From the NCBI GenBank assembly GCA_036785325.1, contig JAXIVH010000319.1, positions 64,501 to 128,500 on the forward strand: a stretch of 64,000 nt of DNA, read 5' to 3'. This DNA comes from Urophycis tenuis (lineage: Eukaryota > Chordata > Actinopteri > Gadiformes > Phycidae). Below, piece by piece: positions 40,395 through 51,734 of this stretch. The notes under the pieces are model-generated. The model did not search any database, was not told the origin of the DNA, and saw only the letters and a program-made list of their open reading frames with translations. Every line of letters begins with the position of its first letter. Within the stretch, counting starts at the first letter, position 1. The translations under genes were made by a program, and so were the position numbers.

Positions 40395-41689
40395 CATACA
40401 CAGCAATATTGATAGAATATATATGAAAATTGAGAAATACTTCAAGATAACCTGAAATAGCGGCATTGGTGCTATTTTGATTGCATAAGTGCTTCTCTTT
40501 GGGGTTGTCTTGAACGTGTCTTTCCTTCAACGCCAAGACATTCCATGCAACTAAGGGACTCAGTTGTCATACTTATTACCCTAACTTGAGCATTGACTTG
40601 TCTTTCTCAATTGAAGTAAGTGCTACTTGTTGGGGTAGTTTTACTTGACTTAAACAGCCTGATCAAGTGAATGCAAACAAAACTCGACAAATACAACAAG
40701 ATAACCTTGAAAAGAGGCATTGGTGGTATTTTGATTGCATAAGTGCTTCTCTTTGGGGTTGTCTTGAATGTGTCTCTCCTTCAACCCCAAGACATTCCAT
40801 GCAACTAAGGGACTCAGTTGTCATCTTTATTACCCTAACTTGAGCATCGACTCTCCTATTTAAAATTTAGTAAGTGCTACTTGTTGGGGTAGTTTCACTT
40901 GACATGCACGACGAGACCGATGGAGTGTATCTGACCATTGACAAAAACTCCAAGATAACCTGAAATAGAGGCATTGGTGGTATTTTGATTCCGTAAGTGC
41001 TTCTCTTTGGGGTTGTCTTGAACGTGTCTTTCCTTCAACGCCAAAGCATTATGTGAAACTAAGTGATAGATTTGTCATACTTATTACCCTAACTTGAGCA
41101 TTGACTTGTCTTTCTCAATTGAAGTAAGTGCCACTTGTTGGGGGTAGTTTTACTTTATTTAAAAAGCCTGATCCAGTGAATGTAAACAAAACTTGACAAA
41201 TACAACAAGATAACCTTGAATAGAGGCATTGGTGGTATTTTGATTGCATAAGAGCTTCTCTTTGGGGTTCTCTTGATTTTCACCTCATCAAATGCAAATT
41301 GATGCAATGTTTTTGTGATGGGGCATTGTCCATCCTGATTGCTTGGGTCATTTGCAAACTGTCAATCAAATAACTGAAACTTTTCAAACAAAAGAAAAAG
41401 GGGTGGCCCTTTCAGAGAATCGTGTATATGAGGTGAACAGATTCTGGCAAGGGACATCACTCCTTCATTTTTGCAAGATGAGACTACACTGAGGAGACGA
41501 CATGGGATCCAATCTGGGCATGGAGTAAGTTTCCTGATTTGGGAAAGCCTTCAAGTTATATTTAAATACACTAACCTCAAACCGTCCTTGATTGTTGGAT
41601 GCATTTGTCAAATTTGTTACCCTAACTTGAGCATTGACTTGTCTCGTTCAAATTTAGTAAGTGCTTCTTGTTGGGGTAGTTTTACTTGA
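40395..41689 (+). repeat. HOR unit 23, 1295 bp, Y anchor
   Basis: Copy of unit 19 displaced by 8157 bp (shared GATTGTTGGATGC and CCTTGAAAAGAGG), with a private CCTCAAACCG. Confidence 0.86.
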
Positions 41690-43992
41690 CATACACAGCA
41701 ATATTGATAGAATATATATGAAAATTGAGAAATACTTCAAGATAACCTGAAATAGCGGCATTGGTGCTATTTTGATTGCATAAGTGCTTCTCTTTGGGGT
41801 TGTCTTGAACGTGTCTTTCCTTCAACGCCAAGACATTCCATGCAACTAAGGGACTCAGTTGTCATACTTATTACCCTAACTTGAGCATTGACTTGTCTTT
41901 CTCAATTGAAGTAAGTGCTACTTGTTGGGGTAGTTTCACTTGACATGCACGACGAGACCGATGGAGTGTATCTCACCATTGACAAAAACTCCAAGATAAC
42001 CTGAAATAGAAGCATTGGTGGTATTTTGATTCCGTAAGTGCTTCTCTTTGGGGTTGTCTTGAACGTGTCTCTGCTTCAACCCCAAGACATTCCATGCAAC
42101 TAAGGGACCCAATTGTCATTTTTATTACCCTAACTTGAGCATTGACTTGCCTTGTTAAAATTTAGTAAGTGCTACTTGTTGGGGTAGTTTCACTTGACAT
42201 GCACGATGAGACCGATGGAGTGTCTGACCATTGACAAAAACTCCAAGATAACCTGAAATAGAGGCATTGGTGGTATTTTAATTCCGTAAGTGCTTCTCTT
42301 TGGGGTTGTCTTGAACGTGTCTTTCCTTCAACGCCAAAGCATTATGTGAAACTAAGTGATAGATTCGTCATAACTATTACCCTAACTTGGGCTTCCACTT
42401 GTCTTTGTCAATTGAAGGAAGTGCTACTTGTTAGGGTAGTTTTACTTGACTTAAACAGCCTGATCAAGTGAATGCAAACAAAACTCGACAAATACAACAA
42501 GATAACCTTGAATAGAGGCATTGGTGGTATTTTGATTGCATAAGTGCTTCTCTTTGGGGTTGTCTTGAATGTGTCTCTCCTTCAACCCCAAGACATTCCA
42601 TGCAACTAAGGGACTCAGTTGTCATCTTTATTACCCTAACTTGAGCATTGACTTGTTAAAATTTAGTAAGTGCTACTTGTTGGGGTAATTTCACTTGACA
42701 TACACGACGACACAGATGTTATGTATCTGACCATTGACAAAAACTCAAAGATAACCTGAAATAGAGGCATTGGTGGTATTTTGATTCCGTAAGTGCTTCT
42801 CTTTGGGGTTGTCTTGAACGTGTCTTTCGTTCAACGCCAAAGCATTATGTGAAACTAAGTGATAGATTTGTCATACTTATTACCCTAACTTGAGCATTGA
42901 CTTGTCTTTCTCAATGGAAGTAAGTGCTACTTGTTGGGGTAGTTTTACTTTATTTAAAAAGCCTGATCCAGTGAATGTAAACAAAACTTGACAAATACAA
43001 CAAGATAACCTTGAATAGAGGCATTGGTGGTATTTTGATTGCATAAGTGCTTCTCTTTGGGGTTGTCTTGAATGTGTCTCTCCTTCAACCCCAAGACATT
43101 CCATGCAACTAAGGGACTCAGTTGTCATCTTTATTACCCTAACTTGAGCATCGACTCTCCTATTTAAAATTTAGTAAGTGCTACTTGTTGGGGTAGTTTC
43201 ACTTGACATGCACGACGAGACCGATGGAGTGTATCTGACCATTGACAAAAACTCCAAGATAACCTGAAATAAAGGCATTGGTGGTATTTTGATTCCGTAA
43301 GTGCTTCTCTTTGGGGTTGTCTTGAACGTGTCTTTCCTTCAACGCCAAAGCATTATGTGAAACTAAGTGATAGATTTGTCATACTTATTACCCTAACTTG
43401 AGCATTGACTTGTCTTTCTCAATTGAAGTAAGTGCTACTTGTTGGGGTAGTTTTACTTTATTTAAAAAGCCTGATCCAGTGAATGTAAACAAAACTTCAC
43501 AAATACAACAAGATAACCTTGAATAGAGGCATTGGTGGTATTTTGATTGCACAAGAGCTTCTCTTTGGGGTTCTCTTGATTTTCACCTCATCAAATGCAA
43601 ATTGATGAAATGGTTTTGTGATGGGGCATTGTCCATCCTGATTGCTTGGGTCATTTGCAAACTGTCAATCAAATAATTGAAACTTTTCAAACAAAAGAAA
43701 AAGGGGTGGCCCTTTCAGAGAATCGTGTATATGAGGTGAACCGATTCTAGCAAGGGACATCACTCCTTCATTTTTGCAAGATGAGACTACACTGAGGAGA
43801 CGACATGGGATCCAATCTGGGCATGGAGTAAGTTTCCTGATTTGGGAAAGCCTTCAAGTTATATTTAAATACACTAACCTCGAACCGTCCTTGATTGCTG
43901 GATGCATTTGTCAAATTTGTTACCCTAACTTGAGCATTGACTTGTCTCGTTCAAATTTAGTAAGTGCTTCTTGTTGGGGTAGTTTTACTTGA
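41690..43992 (+). repeat. HOR unit 24, 2303 bp, Y-like anchor
   Basis: Equivalent of unit 20 with one 254-bp monomer removed (2557 minus 254), sharing GGTATTTTAATTCCG, GAACCGATTCTAGC and AATAATTGAAAC. Confidence 0.86.
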
Positions 43993-46895
43993 CATACACA
44001 GCAATATTGATAGAATATATATGAAAATTGAGAAATACTTCAAGATAACCTGAAATAGCGGCATTGGTGCTATTTTGATTGCATAAGTGCTTCTCTTTGG
44101 GGTTGTCTTGAACGTGTCTTTCCTTCAACGCCAAGACATTCCATGCAACTAAGGGACTCAGTTGTCATACTTATTACCCTAACTTGAGCATTGACTTGTC
44201 TTTCTCAATTGAAGTAAGTGCTACTTGTTGGGGTAGTTTCACTTGACATGCACGACGAGACCGATGGAGTGTATCTGACCATTGACAAAAACTCCAAGAT
44301 AACCTGAAATAGAAGCATTGGTGGTATTTTGATTCCGTAAGTGCTTCTCTTTGGGGTTGTCTTGAACGTGTCTCTGCTTCAACCCCAAGACATTCCATGC
44401 AACTAAGGGACCCAGTTGTCATTTTTATTACCCTGACTTGAGCATTGACTTGCCTTGTTAAAATTTAGTAAGTGCTACTTGTTGGGGTAGTTTCACTTGA
44501 CATAAACGACGAGACCGATGGAGTGTATCTGACCATTGACAAAAACTCCAAGATAACCTGAAATAGAAGCATTGGTGGTATTTTGATTCCGTAAGTGCTT
44601 CTCTTTGGGGTTGTCTTGAACGTGTCTCTGCTTCAACCCCAAGACATTCCATGCAACTAAGGAACCCAATTGTCATTTTTATTACCCTAACTTGAGCATT
44701 GACTTGCCTTGTTAAAATTTAGTAAGTGCTACTTGTTGGGGTAGTTTCACTTGACATGCACGACGAGACCGATGGAGTGTATCTGACCATTGACAAAAAC
44801 TCCAAGATAACATGAAATAGAGGCATTGGTGGTATTTTGATTCCGTAAGTGCTTCTCTTTGGGGTTGTCTTGAACGTGTCTCTGCTTCAACCCCAAGACA
44901 TTCCATGCAACTAAGGGACCCAGTTGTCATTTTTATTACCCTAACTTGAGCATTGACTTGCCTTGTTAAAATTTGGTAAGTGCTACTTGTTGGGGTAGTT
45001 TCACTTGACATGCACGACGAGACCGATGGAGTGTATCTGACCATTGACAAAAACTCCAAGATAACCTGAAATAGAGGCATTGGTGGTATTTTGATTCCGT
45101 AAGTGCTTCTCTTTGGGGTTGTCTTGAACGTGTCTCTGCTTCAACCCCAAGACATTCCATGCAACTAAGGGACCCAGTTGTCATTTTTATTTCTCTTTGG
45201 GGTTGTCTTGAACGTGTCTTTCCTTCAACGCCAAAGCATTATGTGAAAACTAAGTGATAGATTCGTCATAACTATTACCCTAACTTGAGCTTCCACTTGT
45301 CTTTGTCAATTGAAGGAAGTGCTACTTTTTAGGGTAGTTTTACTTGACTTAAACAGCCTGATCCAGTGAATGCAAACAAAACTCGACAAATACAACAAGA
45401 TAACCTGAAATAGAGGCATTGGTGGTATTTTGATTCCGTAAGTGCTTCTCTTTGGGGTTGTCTTGAACGTGTCTCTGCTTCAACCCCAAGACATTCCTTG
45501 CAACTAAGGGACCCAATTGTAATTTTTATTACCCTAACTTGAGCATTGACTTGCCTTGTTAAAATTTAGTAAGTGCTACTTGTTGGGGTAGTTTCACTTG
45601 ACATGCACGACGAGACCGATGGAGTGTATCTGACCATTGACAAAAACTCCAAGATAACCTGAAATAGAGGCATTGGTGGTATTTTGATTCCGTAAGTGCT
45701 TCTCTTTGGGGTTGTCTTGAACGTGTCTTTCCTTCAACGCCAAAGCATTATTTGAAACTAAGTGATAGATTTGTCATACTTATTACCCTAACTTGAGCAT
45801 TGACTTGCCTTGTTAAAATTTAGTAAGTGCTACTTGTTGGGGTAGTTTCACTTGACATGCACAACGAGACCGATGGAGTGTATCTGACCATTGACAAAAA
45901 CTCCAAGATAACCTGAAATAGAGGCATTGGTGGTATTTTGATTCCGTAAGTGCTTCTCTTTGGGGTTGTCTTGAACGTGTCTCTGCTTCAACCCCAAGAC
46001 ATTCCATGCAACTAAAGGACCCAGTTGTCATTTTTATTACCCTAACTTGAGCATTGACTTGCCTTGTTAAAATTTAGTAAGTGCTACTTGTTGGGGTAGT
46101 TTCACTTGACATGCACGACGAGACCGATGGAGTGTATCTGACCATTGACAAAAACTCAAAGATAACCTGAAATAGAGGCATTGGTGGTATTTTGATTCCG
46201 TAAGTGCTTCTCTTTGGGGTTGTCTTGAACGTGTCTTTCCTTCAAAGCCAAAGCATTATGTGAAACTAAGTGATAGATTTGTCGTACTTATTACCCTAAC
46301 TTGAGCATTGACTTGTCTTTCTCAATTGAAGTAAGTGCTACTTGTTGGGGTAGTTTTACTTTATTTAAAAAGCCTGATCCAGTGAATGTAAACAAAACTT
46401 GACAAATACAACAAGATAACCTTGAATAGAGGCATTGGTGGTATTTTGATTGCATAAGAGCTTCTCTTTGGGGTTCTCTTGATTTTCACCTCATCAAATG
46501 CAAACTGAAGAAATGGTTTTGTGATGGTGCATTGTCCATCCTGATTGCTTGGGTCATTTGCAAACTGTCAATCAAATAACTGAAACTTTTCAAACAAAAG
46601 AAAAAGGGGTGGCCCTTTCAGAGAATCGTGTATATGAGGTGAACCGATTCTAGCAAGGGACATCACTCCTTCATTTTTGCAAGATGAGACTACACTGAGG
46701 AGACGACATGGGATCCAATCTGGGCATGGAGTAAGTTTCCTGATTTGGGAAAGCCTTCAAGTTATATTTAAATACACTTACCTCGAACCGTCCTTGATTG
46801 CTGGATGCATTTCTCAAATTTGTTACCCTAACTTGAGCATTGACTTGTCTCGTTCAAATTTAGTAAGTGCTTCTTGTTGGGGTAGTTTTACTTGA
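43993..46895 (+). repeat. HOR unit 25, 2903 bp, Y-like anchor, internal deletion
   Basis: About nine ordinary monomers less ~170 bp. The deletion junction is at about 45190, where CATTTTTATT runs straight into TCTCTTTGGGG. The anchor is mutated (CAAACTGAAGAAATGG, GATGGTGCATTG, CACTTACCTCG). Confidence 0.84.
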
Positions 46896-49146
46896 CATAC
46901 ACAGCAATATTGATAGAATATATATGAAAATTGAAAAATACTTCAAGATAACCTGAAATAGCGGCATTGGTGCTATTTTGATTGCATAAGTGCTTCCCTT
47001 TGGGGTTGTCTTGAACGTGTCTTTCCTTCAACGCCAAGACATTCCATGCAACTAAGGGACTCAGTTGTCATACTTATTACCCTAACTTGAGCATTGACTT
47101 GTCTTTCTCAATTGAAGTAAGTGCTACTTGTTGGGGTAGTTTTACTTGACTTAAACAGCCTGATCAAGTGAATGCAAACAAAACTCGACAAATACAACAA
47201 GATAACCTTGAATAGAGGCATTGGTGGTATTTTGATTGCATAAGTGCTTCTCTTTGGGGTTGTCTTGAATGTGTCTCTCCTTCAACCCCAAGACATTCCA
47301 TGCAACTAAGGGACTCAGTTGTCATCTTTATTACCCTAACTTGAGCATTGACTTGCCTTGTTAAAATTTAGTAAGTGCTACTTGTTGGGGTAATTTCACT
47401 TGACATACACGACGACACAGATGTTATGTATCTGACCATTGACAAAAACTCAAAGATAACCTGAAATAGAGGCATTGGTGGTATTTTGATTCCGTAAGTG
47501 CTTCTCTTTGGGGTTGTCTTGAACGTGTCTTTCCTTCAACGCCAAAGCATTATGTGAAACTAAGTGATAGATTTGTCATAACTATTACCCTAACTTGAGC
47601 TTCCACTTGTCTTTGTCAATTGAAGTAAGTGCTACTTGTTAGGGTAGTTTTACTTGACTTAAACAGCCTGATCCAGTGAATGCAAACAAAACTCGACAAA
47701 TACAACAAGATAACCTGAAATAGAGGCATTGATGGTATTTTGATTGCATAAGTGCTTCTCTTTGGGGTTGTCTTGAATGTGTCTCTCCTTCAACCCCAAG
47801 ACATTCCATGCAACTAAGGGACTCAGTTGTCATCTTTATTACCCTAACTTGAGCATCGACTCTCCTATTTAAAATTTAGTAAGTGCTACTTGTTGGGGTA
47901 GTTTCACTTGACATGCACAACGAGACCGATGGAGTGTATCTGACCATTGACAAAAACTCCAAGATAACCTGAAATAGAGGCATTGGTGGTATTTTGATTC
48001 CGTAAGTGCTTCTCTTTGGGGTTGTCTTTAACGTGTCTTTCCTTCAACGCCAAGACATTCCATGCAACTAAGGGACTCAGTTGTCATACTTATTACCCTA
48101 ACTTGAGCATTGACTTGTATTTCTCAATTGAAGTAAGTGCTACTTGTTGGGGTAGTTTCACTTGACATGCACGACGAGACCGATGGAGTGTATCTGACCA
48201 TTGACAAAAACTCCAAGATAACCTGAAATAGAAGCATTGGTGGTATTTTGATTCCGTAAGTGCTTCTCTTTGGGGTTGTCTTGAACGTGTCTCTGCTTCA
48301 ACCCCAAGACATTCCATGCAACTAAGGGACCCAGTTGTCATTTTTATTACCCTAACTTGAGCATTGACTTGCCTTGTTAAAATTTAGTAAGTGCTACTTG
48401 TTGGGGTAGTTTCACTTGACATGCACAACGAGACCGATGGAGTGTATCTGACCATTGACAAAAACTCCAAGATAACCTGAAATAGAGGCATTGGTGGTAT
48501 TTTGATTCCGTAAGTGCTTCTCTTTGGGGTTGTCTTGAACGTGTCTCTGCTTCAACCCCAAGACATTCCATGCAACTAAGGGACCCAGTTGTCATTTTTA
48601 TTACCCTAACTTGAGCATTGACTTGCCTTGTTAAAATTTAGTAAGTGCTACTTGTTGGGGTAGTTTCACTTGACATGCACGACGAGACCGATGGAGTGTA
48701 TCTGACCATTGACAAAAACTCCAAGATAACCTGAAATAGAGGCATTGGTGGTATTTTGATTCCGTAAGTGCTTCTCTTTGGGGTTGTCTTGAACGTGTCT
48801 TTCCTTCAACGCCAAAGCATTATGTGAAACTAAGTGATAGATTCGTCATAACTATTACCCTAACTTGGGCTTCCACTTGTCTTTGTCAATTGAAGGAAGT
48901 GCTACTTGTTAGGGTAGTTTTACTTGACTTAAACAGCCTGATCAAGTGAATGCAAACAAAACTCGACAAATACAACAAGATAACCTTGAATAGAGGCATT
49001 GGTGGTATTTTGATTGCATAAGTGCTTCTCTTTGGGGTTGTCTTGAATGTAAGGGACTCAGTTGTCATCTTTATTACCCTAACTTGAGCATTGACTTGCC
49101 TTGTTAAAATTTAGTAAGTGCTACTTGTTGGGGTAGTTTTACTTGA
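46896..49146 (+). repeat. HOR unit 26, 2251 bp, no anchor
   Basis: Equivalent of unit 21 less one 254-bp monomer, including the same ~35-bp deletion (at about 49050) and the same missing anchor. Confidence 0.85.
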
Positions 49147-50948
49147 CATACACAGCAATATTGATAGAATATATATGAAAATTGAGAAATACTTCAAGAT
49201 AACCTGAAATAGCGGCATTGGTGCTATTTTGATTGCATAAGTGCTTCTCTTTGGGGTTGTCTTGAACGTGTCTTTCCTTCAACGCCAAGACATTCCATGC
49301 AACTAAGGGACTCAGTTGTCATACTTATTACCCTAACTTGAGCATTGACTTGTCTTTCTCAATTGAAGTAAGTGCTACTTGTTGGGGTAGTTTTACTTGA
49401 CTTAAACAGCCTGATCAAGTGAATGCAAACAAAACTCGACAAATACAACAAGATAACCTTGAATAGAGGCATTGGTGGTATTTTGATTGCATAAGTGCTT
49501 CTCTTTGGGGTTGTCTTGAATGTGTCTCTCCTTCAACCCCAAGACATTCCATGCAACTAAGGGACTCAGTTGTCATCTTTATTACCCTAACTTGAGCATT
49601 GACTTGCCTTGTTAAAATTTAGTAAGTGCTACTTGTTGGGGTAATTTCACTTGACATACACGACGACACAGATGTTATGTATCTGACCATTGACAAAAAC
49701 TCAAAGATAACCTGAAATAGAGGCATTGGTGGTATTTTGATTCCGTAAGTGCTTCTCTTTGGGGTTGTCTTGAACGTGTCTTTCCTTCAACGCCAAAGCA
49801 TTATGTGAAACTAAGTGATAGATTTGTCATAACTATTACCCTAACTTGAGCTTCCACTTGTCTTTGTCAATTGAAGTAAGTGCTACTTGTTAGGGTAGTT
49901 TTACTTGACTTAAAGAGCCTGATCCAGTGAATGCAAACAAAACTCGACAAATACAACAAGATAACCTGAAATAGAGGCATTGATGGTATTTTGATTGCAT
50001 AAGTGCTTCTCTTTGGTGTTGTCTTGAATGTGTCTCTCCTTCAACCCCAAGACATTCCATGGAACTAAGGGACTCAGTTGTCATCTTTATTACCCTAACT
50101 TGAGCATCGACTCTCCTATTTAAAATTTAGTAAGTGCTACTTGTTGGGGTAGTTTCACTTGACATGCACGACGAGACCGATGGAGTGTATCTGACCATTG
50201 ACAAAAACTCCAAGATAACCTGAAATAGAGGCATTGGTGGTATTTTGATTCCGTAAGTGCTTCTCTTTGGGGTTGTCTTGAACGTGTCTTTCCTTCAACG
50301 CCAAAGCATTATGTGAAACTAAGTGATAGATTTGTCATACTTATTACCCTAACTTGAGCATTGACTTGTCTTTCTCAATTGAAGTAAGTGCTACTTGTTG
50401 GGGTAGTTTTACTTTATTTAAAAAGCCTGATCCAGTGAATGTAAACAAAACTTGACAAATACAACAAGATAACCTTGAATAGAGGCATTGGTGGTATTTT
50501 GATTGCATAAGAGCTTCTCTTTGGGGTTCTCTTGATTTTCACCTCATCAAATGCAAATTGATGCAATGTTTTTGTGATGGGGCATTGTCCATCCTGATTG
50601 CTTGGGTCATTTGCAAACTGTCAATCAAATAACTGAAACTTTTCAAACAAAAGAAAAAGGGGTGGCCCTTTCAGAGAATCGTGTATATGAGGTGAACCGA
50701 TTCTAGCAAGGGACATCACTCCTTCATTTTTGCAAGATGAGACTACACTGAGGAGACGACATGGGATCCAATCTGGGCATGGAGTAAGTTTCCTGATTTG
50801 GGAAAGCCTTCAAGTTATATTTAAATACACTAACCTCGAACCGTCCTTGATTGCTGGATGCATTTGTATAATTTGTTACCCTACCTTGAGCATTGACTGG
50901 TCTCGTTCAAATTTAGTAAGTGCTTCTTGTTGGGGTAGTTTTACTTGA
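49147..50948 (+). repeat. HOR unit 27, 1802 bp, Y anchor
   Basis: Left half matches unit 22 displaced by 10553 bp. The right half differs and ends in an anchor with GAACCGATTCTAGC and a local cluster of substitutions at 50868-50900 (TTTGTATAATTTG, CCCTACCTTGAGC, TTGACTGGTCTCG). Confidence 0.85.
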
Positions 50949-51734
50949 CATACACAGCAATATTGATAGAATATATATGAAAATTGAGAAATACTTCAAG
51001 ATAACCTGAAATAGCGGCCTTGGTGCTATTTTGATTGCATAAGTGCTTCTCTTTGGGGTTGTCTTGAACGTGTCTTTCCTTCAACGCCAAGACATTCCAT
51101 GCAACTAAGGGACTCAGTTGTCATACTTATTACCCTAACTTGAGCATTGACTTGTCTTTCTCAATTGAAGTAAGTGCTACTTGTTGGGGTAGTTTTACTT
51201 GACTTAAACAGCCTGATCAAGTGAATGCAAACAAAACTCGACAAATACAACAAGATAACCTTGAATAGAGGCATTGGTGGTATTTTGATTGCATAAGAGC
51301 TTCTCTTTGGGGTTCTCTTGATTTTCACCTCATCAAATGCAAATTGATGAAATGGTTTTGTGATGGGGCATTGTCCATCCTGATTGCTTGGGTCATTTAC
51401 AAACTGTCAATCAAATAACTGAAACTTTTCAAACAAAAGAAAAAGGGGTGGCCCTTTCAGAGAATCGTGTATATGAGGTGAACCGATTCTAGCAAGGGAC
51501 ATCACTCCTTCATTTTTGCAAGATGAGACTACACTGAGGAGACGACATGGGATCCAATCTGGGCATGGAGTAAGTTTCCTGATTTGGGAAAGCCTTCAAG
51601 TTATATTTAAATACACTAACCTCGAACCGTCCTTGATTGCTGGATGCATTTGTCAAATTTGTTACCCTAACTTGAGCATTGACTTGTCTCGTTCAAATTT
51701 AGTAAGTGCTTCTTGTTGGGGTAGTTTTACTTGA
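50949..51734 (+). repeat. HOR unit 28, 786 bp, minimal unit
   Basis: The shortest unit in the window: one ordinary monomer plus a single anchor monomer. It defines the minimum repeating module and lets the anchor monomer length be estimated at about 530 bp. Confidence 0.86.

Noticed and set aside
44712..45184. Recurrent - strand ORFs of 60-122 codons in the satellite (peptides containing SCMECLGVEAETRSRQPQ)
   Set aside because: They repeat because the DNA repeats. The monomer is not a multiple of three, the ORFs end at monomer scale, and variants differ by frameshifts and stops without any sign of coding constraint.
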